The notes under the pieces were generated by a model, which searched no databases, was not told the origin of the DNA, and was given only the letters and a program-made list of their open reading frames with translations. This document shows, one piece after another, positions 50,311 to 59,542 of a DNA stretch of 64,000 bases. The stretch covers positions 1 through 64,000 of the forward strand of contig JAZQWG010000025.1 in NCBI GenBank assembly GCA_045632265.1, written 5' to 3'. Every line of letters starts with the position of its first letter. The stretch's first letter is position 1. This DNA is from Scatosoma sp045632265. GTDB taxonomy: Bacteria > Bacillota > Clostridia > Christensenellales > Borkfalkiaceae. The position numbers and the translations under genes are program-made.

Positions 50311-52392
50311 TTATTCTTTCTTACCGCGTTTTTCAACGATTTCTTTAGAAATGCTGGAAGGTACTTCGCTGTAATGATCGAATTGCATCGTGAATTGACC
50401 ACGACCTTGCGTTCTCGAACGAAGTTCCGTTGCATAACCGAACATTTCGGAAAGAGGAATTTCAGCATCGATGATCTTCGCGCCGTTTCTATCGTCCGTA
50501 CCAAGAATCGTACCGCGACGGCCGGAAACGTTGCCCATCAAGTCGCCGAAGTAATCTTCGGGCGTGATGATTTGAACTTTCATGATCGGTTCGAGAAGGA
50601 CAGGGTTTGCCTTTTCCATACCGTTCTTGAAGCCCATCGAACCAGCAATCTTGAACGCCATTTCGGACGAGTCAACTTCGTGGTACGAACCATCATATAC
50701 AACGATCTTGAAGTCTACGATTTCATAACCAGCAAGGAAGCCGTTCTTTGCAGCTTCTTGGATACCCTTGTCGATTGCAGGGATATATTCCTTAGGAATA
50801 GAACCACCAACCGTTGCGTCTTCAAACGCATAGCCAGCGCCCGGTTCTTGAGGAATAAGACGAAGCTTACAATGACCGTATTGACCTTTACCACCAGATT
50901 GACGCTTGTACATACCTTCCGCTTCAACTTCTTTTCTGAACGTTTCACGGTAAGCTACTTGAGGAGCACCAACGTTTGCTTCTACTTTGAATTCACGAAG
51001 CAATCTGTCAACGATAATGTCAAGGTGCAATTCGCCCATACCTGCGATAATCGTTTGGCCCGTTTCTTGATCGGTGTACGTCTTGAACGTAGGGTCTTCT
51101 TCAGCAAGTTTGATGAGCGCCATCGTCATCTTTTCTTGACCAGCTTTCGTCTTGGGTTCAAGGGAAAGTTGGATAACGGGTTCAGGGAATACCATCTTTT
51201 CGAGAATGATGGGATGCTTTTCGTCGCAAAGCGTGTCACCCGTCGTCGTGTATTTCAAACCAACGATTGCGCAGATGTCACCCGAGCAAATTTCGGGAAT
51301 ATCCTTTCTTTCGTTGGAGTGCATTTGTACCAAACGACCTACACGTTCCTTCTTTGCTTTCGTGGAGTTATACACGTAAGAACCTGCGGAAAGTACACCC
51401 GAGTAAGCACGGAAATATGCAAGCGAACCAACGAAGGGGTCGGTTGCAATCTTGAACGCAAGACCTGCAAAAGGTTCGTCATCAGACGTCTTTCTGATTT
51501 CTTCTTCGTCCGTGTCGGGATTTACACCCTTAACGTGTGCAACGTCAAGAGGGCTGGGAAGGAAGTTGATAACTGCGTCGAGCAAGAATTGAACACCCTT
51601 GTTCTTGTAGGACGAACCGCAAAGCATAGGAATTGCTTCCATTTGCAAACAACGCGTACGAAGACCTGCAATGATGTCTTCTTCACTCAAATCCCCTTCT
51701 TCAAAGTATTTTTCCATAAGTTCGTCACTTGCGGAAGCTGCTTCTTCAACGAGTTTTGCGTGATATTCGTTTGCAAGGTCAAGCATGTCTGCAGGAATAG
51801 GTTCTTTACGGAAATCCTTACCAAGGTCGTCGTAGTAAACTTCGGCTTCCATTCTGATAAGGTCAACGATACCCTTGAACGTTTCTTCTTTGCCGATAGG
51901 CAATTCGATGGGAACAGGGTTCGCACCTAATCTTTCACGAATCATCTTTTCAACACGGAAATAGTCCGCGCCGTTGATATCCATTTTGTTAACGTAAGCG
52001 ATACGGGGAACTTTGTAGTTATCTGCTTGTCTCCATACCGTTTCCGATTGCGGTTCTACACCGCCCTTTGCACAGAACGTAGCAACAGCACCGTCGAGTA
52101 CGCGGAGGGAACGTTCAACTTCTACCGTGAAGTCTACGTGGCCCGGCGTGTCGATGATATTGAAGCGATGTCCTTTCCAAATACAGGTGGTCGCAGCGGA
52201 CGTGATCGTAATACCACGTTCTTGTTCTTGCGCCATCCAGTCCATAACGGCGGTACCTTCGTGCGTATCACCGATTTTGTGCGTCTTACCCGTATAGAAA
52301 AGGATACGTTCGGTGGTGGTCGTCTTACCAGCGTCGATGTGCGCCATAATACCAAAGTTTCTGGTGTGGAGTAAATCGAATTCTCTTGCCAT
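50311..52392 (-). CDS. fusA: Translation elongation factor G
   Basis: 693 aa translocase GTPase, normal length. AHIDAGKTTTTERIL (G1), RGITITSAATTC (switch I), DTPGHVDF (G3) and NKMDINGADYF (G4), then domains II-V including GELHLDIIVDRLLREF and GQYGHCKL. It starts 12 nt after the rpsG stop. Nothing unusual. Confidence 0.99.
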   Translation of the reverse strand: MAREFDLLHTRNFGIMAHIDAGKTTTTERILFYTGKTHKIGDTHEGTAVMDWMAQEQERGITITSAATTCIWKGHRFNIIDTPGHVDFTVEVERSLRVLDGAVATFCAKGGVEPQSETVWRQADNYKVPRIAYVNKMDINGADYFRVEKMIRERLGANPVPIELPIGKEETFKGIVDLIRMEAEVYYDDLGKDFRKEPIPADMLDLANEYHAKLVEEAASASDELMEKYFEEGDLSEEDIIAGLRTRCLQMEAIPMLCGSSYKNKGVQFLLDAVINFLPSPLDVAHVKGVNPDTDEEEIRKTSDDEPFAGLAFKIATDPFVGSLAYFRAYSGVLSAGSYVYNSTKAKKERVGRLVQMHSNERKDIPEICSGDICAIVGLKYTTTGDTLCDEKHPIILEKMVFPEPVIQLSLEPKTKAGQEKMTMALIKLAEEDPTFKTYTDQETGQTIIAGMGELHLDIIVDRLLREFKVEANVGAPQVAYRETFRKEVEAEGMYKRQSGGKGQYGHCKLRLIPQEPGAGYAFEDATVGGSIPKEYIPAIDKGIQEAAKNGFLAGYEIVDFKIVVYDGSYHEVDSSEMAFKIAGSMGFKNGMEKANPVLLEPIMKVQIITPEDYFGDLMGNVSGRRGTILGTDDRNGAKIIDAEIPLSEMFGYATELRSRTQGRGQFTMQFDHYSEVPSSISKEIVEKRGKKE

Positions 52393-52404
52393 ATACTACC
52401 TCTT

Positions 52405-52875
52405 TTAGAATCTGAAGTGAGCGAATGCTTTGTTCGCTTCAGCCATTCTGTGCGTGTCTTCTTTCTTCTTAACCGAACCGCCTGCGTTGTTGTACGCATC
52501 CATAAGTTCTGCTGCAAGGCGCTTGGACATTTCTCTTTCACTTCTCTTTCTCGTGTTGATTACAATCCAACGAATTGCAAGCGTTTGGCGTCTTTCCGGT
52601 CTGATTTCGATGGGAACTTGATAGTTAGCACCACCTACACGGCGAGCTTTTACTTCTACAACGGGCATTACGTTTTCCATTGCTTGCTTGAAAATTTCCA
52701 TCGGGTCCATATTGAGTTTTTCACCCATAAATTTAAATGCATCGTAAACGATGGTTTGCGCCGTTCCCTTCTTGCCATCAAGCATGATTTGGTTGATGAG
52801 CTTCGTTACAACTTTGCTGTTATACATAGGATCGGGCAGTACGTCTCTTTTAGGGACATTACCTCTTCTAGGCAT
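52405..52875 (-). CDS. rpsG: 30S ribosomal protein S7
   Basis: 156 aa, the normal bacterial length. Opens MPRRGNVPKRDVLPDPMYNS and carries KFMGEKLNMDPMEIFKQA, VGGANYQVPIEIRPERRQTL and the C-terminal RMAEANKAFAHFRF. Primary 16S rRNA binder and, in other bacteria, a translational repressor of the str operon. AAAGGAGG lies upstream of the ATG. It is separated from rpsL by an unusually long, structured 253-nt gap. Confidence 0.98.
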   Translation of the reverse strand: MPRRGNVPKRDVLPDPMYNSKVVTKLINQIMLDGKKGTAQTIVYDAFKFMGEKLNMDPMEIFKQAMENVMPVVEVKARRVGGANYQVPIEIRPERRQTLAIRWIVINTRKRSEREMSKRLAAELMDAYNNAGGSVKKKEDTHRMAEANKAFAHFRF

Positions 52876-53128
52876 AGTTTTTATCCTCCTTTAAATAATT
52901 TGATAAGGGCATTACCCTTCAGTACAGCTATCGCGCGCTTTCCTAAAATATTTGAAAGGTGCGAATCTTCTGCAACTCTCGTTGCATACTGCCTACTTTT
53001 ATTCGGGGCTTTTTTCGAGCTATATTCCGATTACAAGTAGGTCTTTTGCGTTTTGGTTTCAGTCTTAAAACGCAACCGACTTTCGAGTTTTAAAGTTCTC
53101 GCAACTTCTCTTCGTGTAATCCCTTAAA
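52876..53128 (-). promoter_or_regulatory. Structured rpsL-rpsG intercistronic region, possible S7 autoregulatory site
   Basis: 253 nt with several hairpins on the transcript: TTGCGTTTT / AAAACGCAA (53046-53054 with 53067-53075), TGCAAC / GTTGCA (52971-52976 with 52981-52986) and a short one near GGGTAATGCCC. No ORF. In Enterobacteria S7 represses translation by binding the rpsL-rpsG gap; the same role here is inference. Confidence 0.4.
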
Positions 53129-53500
53129 TTACTTAGGGCGCTTTGCGCCGTATTTGGAACGGGATTGCTTACGTTTTGCAACGCCGGCCGTATCGAGAGC
53201 GCCACGGATGATGTGATAACGTACACCGGGCAAGTCTTTAACACGTCCGCCTCTGATCAAAACGGAGCTGTGCTCTTGAAGGTTGTGACCTTCACCGGGA
53301 ATGTAAACCGTACCTTCTTGCTTGTTCGTAAGACGTACACGTGCAATCTTACGCATAGCGGAGTTAGGCTTCTTAGGAGAAGTCGTGGTAACGGACAAAC
53401 ATACGCCGCGCTTTTGAGGGCAGTTGTCGAGAATAGGGCTCTTGGATTTGTACGTGAGCTTTTCTCTGCCCTTTTTGATGAGCTGGTTAATCGTAGGCAT
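53129..53500 (-). CDS. rpsL: 30S ribosomal protein S12
   Basis: 123 aa decoding-centre protein. TINQLIKKGREKL at the start, TTSPKKPNSAMRKIARVRLT with the Lys that is changed in streptomycin-resistant mutants, and GGRVKDLPGVRYHIIRGALD with the second such Lys; both are wild type. First gene of the str operon, behind a consensus promoter about 150 nt upstream. Confidence 0.99.
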   Translation of the reverse strand: MPTINQLIKKGREKLTYKSKSPILDNCPQKRGVCLSVTTTSPKKPNSAMRKIARVRLTNKQEGTVYIPGEGHNLQEHSSVLIRGGRVKDLPGVRYHIIRGALDTAGVAKRKQSRSKYGAKRPK

Positions 53501-53651
53501 AATTTGACCTCCTTATAAAAATTTGGAATATATTTTTCCCGAAATTGCCCTTACCGCAATTTCAAAGAAAGCGAATTGAATGTTGCGCTTGTCCTTATTT
53601 CGTAGTTTTTTCTACAAAAGGGCATAGTACGCCCAAAGACGCAACATGACT

Positions 53652-53680
53652 ATTTTAGCAAATACGCAACCTTTTGTCAA
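53652..53680 (-). promoter_or_regulatory. Main str operon promoter
   Basis: Leftward TTGACA (53675-53680), 17-bp spacer, TAAAAT (53652-53657). The ~145-nt leader to rpsL contains small hairpins such as GGGC-GTACTAT-GCCC; no gene lies in 53501-53746. Confidence 0.88.
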
Positions 53681-53746
53681 ACGTTTGAACGAACTTTTTT
53701 TGATATTTTCCGTTTTTTCCCTATTCTTTATGTTTTTTCTATAAGA

Positions 53747-53779
53747 AAAACCCCTTTCGAGCACGTCGAAAAGGGTTTT
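53747..53779 (-). terminator. Intrinsic terminator after the valS-linked glycosidase gene
   Basis: 14-bp stem with one mismatch (AAAACCCCTTTCGA / TCGAAAAGGGTTTT), 5-nt loop, followed leftward by TTCTTATAG. It separates this unit from the str promoter. Confidence 0.85.
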
Positions 53780-53793
53780 ATTTCGTTTATTTA

Positions 53794-55695
53794 TTATTCT
53801 TTGGGAAAATCAAGCCAAATCAAACCTACGGGAGGCACGCTAACTTCTTGCGATTTGCCACGATAATGTACGATTACGTTTTGAGAAACGGAAAATTCCG
53901 TGTTGAGCAAATACAACTTTTCGTTGCCTTCTTCATCGAAGTAAAGCGCAAAACGAACTTTATCGCTCCCCGTCACACGCAAATCACACGTTCTATGCGT
54001 AGCCGTAAGATTGCTCTTTACAACCGTTTCATACACCGTGTAGCAAGATGTTGCGCCAGGGTAATCAAGATAGGTAAGCGTAGTGACAACGCCTTTTCCG
54101 TATTTGTTTTCAATAACTGCGGGACGAACTTTACTGATGTCTTCGGGTGCGGGCGCAAACTTATCTTCAAAGAACGCCGCCATTCTACCGCCCTTTAATT
54201 CCACCAAGGCATGGTCAGCATACCCTTTACCAAAGTTGCAATCACTAAGATAGTTTTTCGCGCCGGGATAGAACACCCCTTCCGCAAGTCCGTCGGGACG
54301 GAATTTAATACCGTCGTTGGTGCATTCTTGCCCTACCATATCAAAGCCAAGGAAATCGCCAAATTTGCCGTCGTTGATGTACGTAGGCGTTGCTCCACGA
54401 ACGTCGCTCGTGTTCAAGTGCGCCATAGACAAAATGAGTCTACCGCCACCCTTAACGTACGCTTTCAACTTTTCGTAGATTTCGTCCGTCATCGTGTTCC
54501 AACCCGCAAAGATAAGCAAATCGTAATTTTCCATTACGGAAAGCGGACTTTCAACAGGCAATACTTCGTATTGACCATAAGCAGGCGCATTAGAATAATC
54601 TTCGCCGTCCTTACCAAGGTTGGCAAAATCGCACCAGTCGCAACTTCTATATACTTTATCCAAGATATTCCACGAATATTCGGGCGTGGAAGCACCCCAT
54701 TCCTTCTTGTCGAATTGCGAGAAGATAGAGTTGCCCATAAAGCCCGTATAGCCGTCCAAATTGCCGTGCAAGAAGGCAACCTTCGATACGGGACCGCAAG
54801 GCAAGCGTTTATCCTTTTCGATAAATTCGTGGAATTCCTTCATCTTTTGGCGATAAGCTGCGCTTTCGGGGGAAGATGCAGGATAATCGTAGCCAAACGA
54901 AAGCAAGCCTGCATAGCCACTTTCCAAATACACGATGTTTGCGCCGCTCATATAAAGATATTTATAGGCAAGTTCCAAGCGTTTTTCTTTTACTTTATCT
55001 TCGTGGAAATAACCGCCGTACCACTCGTTGGCGATAAAGCCACCCCATTTTTTACGTTCGTAGCCGATAGCCGAGCCACGGACAAAGGAAATGAGTTGTT
55101 CGGGATTACCCGGCATAACTTCCAAAGCAGGAACATCTACCCCACCTTCCAAGTTATACTTGGAAAAAGCGGTTGCTTCAATGAGCAACGTATCCACGCC
55201 GATCTTTTTATCATAGTCCGTCATTTTCTTAATGAACTTGATATAGAAATCCTTTGCTTGCGTTAAATTTTCAAAATCTTGAGGAGGGCGAACCATTGCA
55301 AGGCAATCGGGGTTGTCGCTAAAATACCCCTTCGCCTTTGCGCCCTTATCGCTGCCAGCTTCACCGAGCAATTCGCCCATAAAGTATTCGCCTGCGATTT
55401 CCTTTACCTTGTCGATAATTTCTTTCGTCAAATGGCTTTCTTTGCCTTTAGGCGGGAATTGATAAGCGTACAAGAAACCGAAATGGAGCTTATTTTCTTT
55501 TGCAATCCGTGCAACGTCATAGAACATTTCTTCGGGGTATTCCAAGGCACGCAAACGCACGCTTACGGTGTCCACTTGTTCACGACCAAAATCACGGATA
55601 ATTTCCTTTAATTCCTTTACGGCATCACGATGTTCACCAGCGCCTAAACCGCTGATGATAAACGAAGCGTCTAAATGGTTCGTTCTCTTTCTCAT
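53794..55695 (-). CDS. Glycoside-hydrolase-like protein with beta-galactosidase-type C-terminal domains
   Basis: 633 aa from the ATG at 55695, preceded by AGGGGG 5-6 nt upstream; a frame to 55740 overlaps valS. No signal peptide. The N-terminal half looks like a TIM barrel (FGREQVDTVSVRLRALEYPE; EYFMGELLGEAGSDKG; FIANEWYGGYFHED; ANIVYLESGYAGLLSFGY), with candidate acids in GELLGEAG and YLESG. Next a glutamine-amidotransferase-like Rossmann domain (YDLLIFAGWNTMTDEIYEKL, YVKGGGRLILSMAHLN), as found in GH42-type beta-galactosidases, then a small beta domain to the end. Family not assigned. It follows valS by 17 nt and so is probably cotranscribed with it, an odd pairing. Confidence 0.7.
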   Translation of the reverse strand: MRKRTNHLDASFIISGLGAGEHRDAVKELKEIIRDFGREQVDTVSVRLRALEYPEEMFYDVARIAKENKLHFGFLYAYQFPPKGKESHLTKEIIDKVKEIAGEYFMGELLGEAGSDKGAKAKGYFSDNPDCLAMVRPPQDFENLTQAKDFYIKFIKKMTDYDKKIGVDTLLIEATAFSKYNLEGGVDVPALEVMPGNPEQLISFVRGSAIGYERKKWGGFIANEWYGGYFHEDKVKEKRLELAYKYLYMSGANIVYLESGYAGLLSFGYDYPASSPESAAYRQKMKEFHEFIEKDKRLPCGPVSKVAFLHGNLDGYTGFMGNSIFSQFDKKEWGASTPEYSWNILDKVYRSCDWCDFANLGKDGEDYSNAPAYGQYEVLPVESPLSVMENYDLLIFAGWNTMTDEIYEKLKAYVKGGGRLILSMAHLNTSDVRGATPTYINDGKFGDFLGFDMVGQECTNDGIKFRPDGLAEGVFYPGAKNYLSDCNFGKGYADHALVELKGGRMAAFFEDKFAPAPEDISKVRPAVIENKYGKGVVTTLTYLDYPGATSCYTVYETVVKSNLTATHRTCDLRVTGSDKVRFALYFDEEGNEKLYLLNTEFSVSQNVIVHYRGKSQEVSVPPVGLIWLDFPKE

Positions 55696-55712
55696 ACTAT
55701 CCCCCTTAATGA

Positions 55713-58334
55713 TTAAAGGCTTTCCAACTGTGCAACGCACTTTGCTTTCATGTCTTGGTATTTCTTTACCTTTTCCTTTTCAGCATCAACGAGCTTTTGA
55801 GGTGCGCGAGCAACGAAGTTTTCGTTGGCAAGCTTGCTTTCTGCACGTTGAATTTCCCCGTCGATACGTTCGATTTCAGCGGTCAATCTCGCCTTTTCCT
55901 TTTCAATATCGACAAGTTCGCCAAGCGGAACGTAGATTTCCGCAAGTTCGGTGACAGCGGAAACCGTCTTGCCGTTTACTTCGCTTGCGCTTTCTACGAT
56001 CGTAAGTTCGCTACCGCCCGAAAGTTTCAAAATGCAATCTTTATTTACTTGTACAAGACGTTTATTCTCCGTGACAACGAAAAGTTCTACTTTCTTGGAA
56101 GGAGGGCATTCCGCATCCTTCTTCATTGCACGAACGGCTTTGATAATTTCCATTACCCCTTCAAACGCCTTTGCTTCCTTCTTATACGCCCACTTGAAGT
56201 TGTATCTAGGGAATTCCGCAATCATGATGCTACCCGAAACGTTGGGCAAGTTGGAATAGATTTCTTCCGTCACGAAAGGAATGAACGGGTGCAACAATTT
56301 AAGCGCATTTTCAAGCACGTAGCAAAGCACAGCCAAAGCATCCGCCTTTCTGTTTTCGTCTTCGCCGTAAAGCGCGGGTTTGGAAAGTTCGATATACCAG
56401 TCGCAGAAATCATCCCAAACGAAGCCCGTCGCCAAATCGCTTGCAACGCCAAGTTCGTATTTATTCAAATTCGTCGTCACTTCACGGATACAATTTTGGA
56501 GCTTGGAAACAATCCACTTATCCGCAGGCGTGAACTTAACCTTATCAATGGAAGGAATCTTCTTACCTTCCGCATTCATGAGCACGAAACGAGCCGCATT
56601 CCAAAGCTTGTTGATGAAGTTTCTACAAGCTTCTACTTTCGTATCCGAATAACGGGTGTCGTTGCCAGGCGCTACGCCCGTAAGCAAGGAAAGACGGAGC
56701 GAGTCTGCGCCATACTTTTCAATAACTTCCAACGGGTCGATACCATTGCCGAGCGATTTACTCATCTTTCTACCTTGTTCGTCACGAATAATACCGTGGA
56801 TAAGAACGTCGTGGAAAGGAACTTTGCCCGTGTGTTCAATGCCCGAGAAAATCATACGAGCAACCCAGAAGAAGATAATATCATAACCCGTGACAAGCAC
56901 GTCGGTGGGATAGAAATATTGCAAATCTTCCGTGTTTTCGGGATAACCGAGCGTGGAGAAAGGCCAAAGCGCGGACGAGAACCACGTATCGAGCACGTCT
57001 TCGTCTTGGTGCAAAGCGGTGCTTCCGCAATCGGGACAAACGGTGGGGTCTTCCTTCGTGCAAATAAGCTTGCCGCAATCTTTACAATACCAAACGGGAA
57101 TACGGTGTCCCCACCAAAGTTGACGGGAAATACACCAGTCGCGTACATTTTCCATCCAGTTATAGTACGTTTTCGAGAAACGTTCGGGGACGAATCTCGT
57201 CTTATTTCTCATAACCGCTTGGATAGCAGGTTTTGCGAGGGGTTCCATCTTAACAAACCATTGTTTGGAAACGATAGGTTCTACCGTCGAGTGACAACGA
57301 TAGCAATGCCCTACGTTGTGCGTATGATTTTCAATCTTTACAAGATTGCCGCCCTTTTCCAAATCAGCAACGATTTGTTTTCTCGCAACGTATCTATCCA
57401 AACCGCAATATGCGCCTGCAAGTTCGTTCATAGAGCCGTCGTCGTTCATTACACGGATAACGGGCAAGTTGTGGCGCAAGCCCACTTCAAAGTCGTTAGG
57501 GTCGTGTGCGGGCGTAATCTTAACGCAACCCGTACCAAATGCGGGATCAACGTATTCGTCAGCGACAACGGGGATTTCTCTATCCGTCAAGGGCAATTTA
57601 AGCGTTTTGCCAACGAGATTTTTATATCTTTCGTCGTCGGGATGAACGGCAACTGCCGTATCGCCGAGCATCGTTTCGGGACGAGTGGTTGCAACGACTA
57701 CGTCAGCGCTGCCGTCGCTTGCGGGATAACGCAAGTGCCAGAAATGCCCTGCTTCTTCCGCATATTCAACTTCCGCATCCGAAAGCGCCGTCTTACAGCA
57801 AGGACACCAGTTGATAATTCTATCACCTTGGTAAATCAAGCCCTTTTCGTAAAGGTTTACGAATACTTCTCTAACCGCGCGGGAGCATTTTTCGTCCATC
57901 GTGAACGCTTGTCTTTCCCAGTCGCACGAAGTACCCATTTTGCGTTGTTGAAGCATAATACGATTGCCGTATTGTTCCTTCCATTCCCAAGCGCGTTTCA
58001 AAAAGCCGTCTCTGCCGATATCCGCTTTGGTGACGCCTTCCGATTTCATTTTTTCTACGATTTTTACTTCCGTAGCGATAGAAGCGTGGTCACAGCCGGG
58101 AAGCCACAATGCGGAATAACCTTGCATACGCTTAAAACGAATAAGCGTATCTTGCATGGTAGCGTCCATTGCGTGCCCCATGTGCAACTGCCCCGTAATG
58201 TTGGGCGGCGGCATCATAATCGTAAAAGGCACTTTATTTACGTCTCTTTCCGCGTGAAAATACCCCGATTGTTCCCAATCGGCGTAAATTCTATCTTCAA
58301 AATCTTTAGGATTATACGTCTTTTGCATTTCCAT
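55713..58334 (-). CDS. valS: Valyl-tRNA synthetase
   Basis: 873 aa, class I synthetase that charges tRNA-Val. HIGH-type motif PPPNITGQLHMGHAMD, editing domain (DTAVAVHPDDERYKNLVGK), zinc-like Cys pairs CKDCG and CPDCGS, KMSKS motif in GRKMSKSLGNGIDP, anticodon-binding domain, and a C-terminal coiled coil (ELVDIEKEKARLTAEIERID onward). The start is set at the ATG at 58334 with GAGGG 8 nt upstream; the longer frame to 58400 encodes an atypical N-terminus. Consensus promoter about 75 nt upstream. No T-box leader is present, unlike many Firmicute synthetase genes. Confidence 0.98.
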   Translation of the reverse strand: MEMQKTYNPKDFEDRIYADWEQSGYFHAERDVNKVPFTIMMPPPNITGQLHMGHAMDATMQDTLIRFKRMQGYSALWLPGCDHASIATEVKIVEKMKSEGVTKADIGRDGFLKRAWEWKEQYGNRIMLQQRKMGTSCDWERQAFTMDEKCSRAVREVFVNLYEKGLIYQGDRIINWCPCCKTALSDAEVEYAEEAGHFWHLRYPASDGSADVVVATTRPETMLGDTAVAVHPDDERYKNLVGKTLKLPLTDREIPVVADEYVDPAFGTGCVKITPAHDPNDFEVGLRHNLPVIRVMNDDGSMNELAGAYCGLDRYVARKQIVADLEKGGNLVKIENHTHNVGHCYRCHSTVEPIVSKQWFVKMEPLAKPAIQAVMRNKTRFVPERFSKTYYNWMENVRDWCISRQLWWGHRIPVWYCKDCGKLICTKEDPTVCPDCGSTALHQDEDVLDTWFSSALWPFSTLGYPENTEDLQYFYPTDVLVTGYDIIFFWVARMIFSGIEHTGKVPFHDVLIHGIIRDEQGRKMSKSLGNGIDPLEVIEKYGADSLRLSLLTGVAPGNDTRYSDTKVEACRNFINKLWNAARFVLMNAEGKKIPSIDKVKFTPADKWIVSKLQNCIREVTTNLNKYELGVASDLATGFVWDDFCDWYIELSKPALYGEDENRKADALAVLCYVLENALKLLHPFIPFVTEEIYSNLPNVSGSIMIAEFPRYNFKWAYKKEAKAFEGVMEIIKAVRAMKKDAECPPSKKVELFVVTENKRLVQVNKDCILKLSGGSELTIVESASEVNGKTVSAVTELAEIYVPLGELVDIEKEKARLTAEIERIDGEIQRAESKLANENFVARAPQKLVDAEKEKVKKYQDMKAKCVAQLESL

Positions 58335-58409
58335 AATCACAACCCTCGCGTTGTTTTGTTTTTCATTTTTGTCGCAATTTCCCATTCTATAAAAAAGCAT
58401 AGGAACATT

Positions 58410-58438
58410 ATTATAATACTTTCCACTGCGATTGTCAA
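58410..58438 (-). promoter_or_regulatory. Perfect-consensus valS promoter
   Basis: Leftward TTGACA (58433-58438), 17-bp spacer, TATAAT (58410-58415). It shares its -35 bases with the divergent promoter at 58432-58461. Confidence 0.88.
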
Positions 58439-58461
58439 TAATAAACGGGCTCTCATATAAT
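58432..58461 (+). promoter_or_regulatory. Divergent promoter for the SsuABC/ThiXYZ-type importer
   Basis: Rightward TTGTCA (58432-58437), 18-bp spacer, TATAAT (58456-58461). It overlaps the valS -35 box face to face, so the two promoters probably compete for polymerase. Confidence 0.7.
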
Positions 58462-58504
58462 ATATTATTCTAAAATTTTTTTCAAAAAGGGAGAATATCT
58501 TATT

Positions 58505-59509
58505 ATGAAAAACATGAAAAAATCAATTTGCGCAGCGATTGTCGCTTGCGTATCGCTGTTGCCCTTATCCGCTTGTAAAAAGGACGACGACACCACGAAA
58601 TTGCAAATCAACGAAGTGACGCACTCCGTTTTCTACGCCCCCTTATACCTTGCCGATGCGCTTGGATATTTCAAGGAAGAGAACATTGAAATCGAGCTCA
58701 CCAACGGTGGCGGCGCGGATAACGTTATGTCTTCCCTTCTTGCCGGCGAAGCGGATATCGGTTTTTGCGGACCCGAAGCGGCTTTGTACGTACTTATCGG
58801 CGGTTCGACTGACGTGCCCACCGTGTTTGGGCAACTGACCAAGCGTGACGGCTCGTTTTTGGTAGCAAGAGAAAAGCCTACAAAGGAATTTGAATGGAGC
58901 GATTTGCAAGGCAAGGAAGTGCTTGCGGGCAGACAAGGCGGCGTACCCGCCATGACGTTTGAATACGTTTTGAAAGAAAAAGGCGTATCCGCTAACCTTA
59001 ACTACGGCGTGGCATTCAATATGATGACGAGCGCATTTGAAGCGGGCACGGGCGATTATTGCACCATGTTCGACCCCGTCGCCTACGAATACGAAGCAGC
59101 GGGGAAAGGCTACGTCGTGGCATCCGTTGGCGAAGCTTCGGGCGAAGTGCCTTACACGTGTTTCATGGCAAAAAATTCTTGGTTGAAAAAGAACGAAGAC
59201 TCGGCGCAAGGATTTTTGCGAGCGATTACCAAAGCCGTGAAATACGTCAATGAAAACTCGCCGCAAAACGTGGCAAGTTATCTCACGGCGTACTTTGACG
59301 GCACAAGCGAAACTTCCCTTGCCGCTTCCGTACAACGATACCGTGACATCGACGCTTGGCGCACTAACCTTACGATGACGGAAGAAAGTTTTAACCGCTT
59401 GCAAGACATCATCGAAAGCGCGGGCGAATTGCAACAACGTGCGCAAATGAGCCAACTTGTAAACAACAGCTATGCTGACAGCGTGTACAAGGAAGTTTAT
59501 AAACAATAA
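58505..59509 (+). CDS. ABC transporter substrate-binding lipoprotein, SsuA/TauA/ThiY (NMT1) type
   Basis: 334 aa. Lipoprotein signal ending LPLSAC (Cys24). NMT1/SsuA-like body: HSVFYAPLYLADALGYFKEE, NGGGADNVMSSLLAGEADIGF, and DLQGKEVLAGRQGGVPAMTF. Family ligands include alkanesulfonates, taurine, nitrate and thiamine pyrimidine precursors; none can be chosen from sequence, and there is no TPP riboswitch or thi gene nearby. AAAGGGAG precedes the ATG. First gene of a three-gene operon on the plus strand. Confidence 0.87.
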   Translation: MKNMKKSICAAIVACVSLLPLSACKKDDDTTKLQINEVTHSVFYAPLYLADALGYFKEENIEIELTNGGGADNVMSSLLAGEADIGFCGPEAALYVLIGGSTDVPTVFGQLTKRDGSFLVAREKPTKEFEWSDLQGKEVLAGRQGGVPAMTFEYVLKEKGVSANLNYGVAFNMMTSAFEAGTGDYCTMFDPVAYEYEAAGKGYVVASVGEASGEVPYTCFMAKNSWLKKNEDSAQGFLRAITKAVKYVNENSPQNVASYLTAYFDGTSETSLAASVQRYRDIDAWRTNLTMTEESFNRLQDIIESAGELQQRAQMSQLVNNSYADSVYKEVYKQ

Positions 59510-59542
59510 CAAAGTCTTTTAGAAATACAATAGGACGGAAAT

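Noticed and set aside
58335..58504. Possible T-box (valS) or TPP riboswitch (importer) leader
   Set aside because: The leaders are only about 70 and 40 nt; no T-box sequence, specifier stem or thi-box-like element is present.
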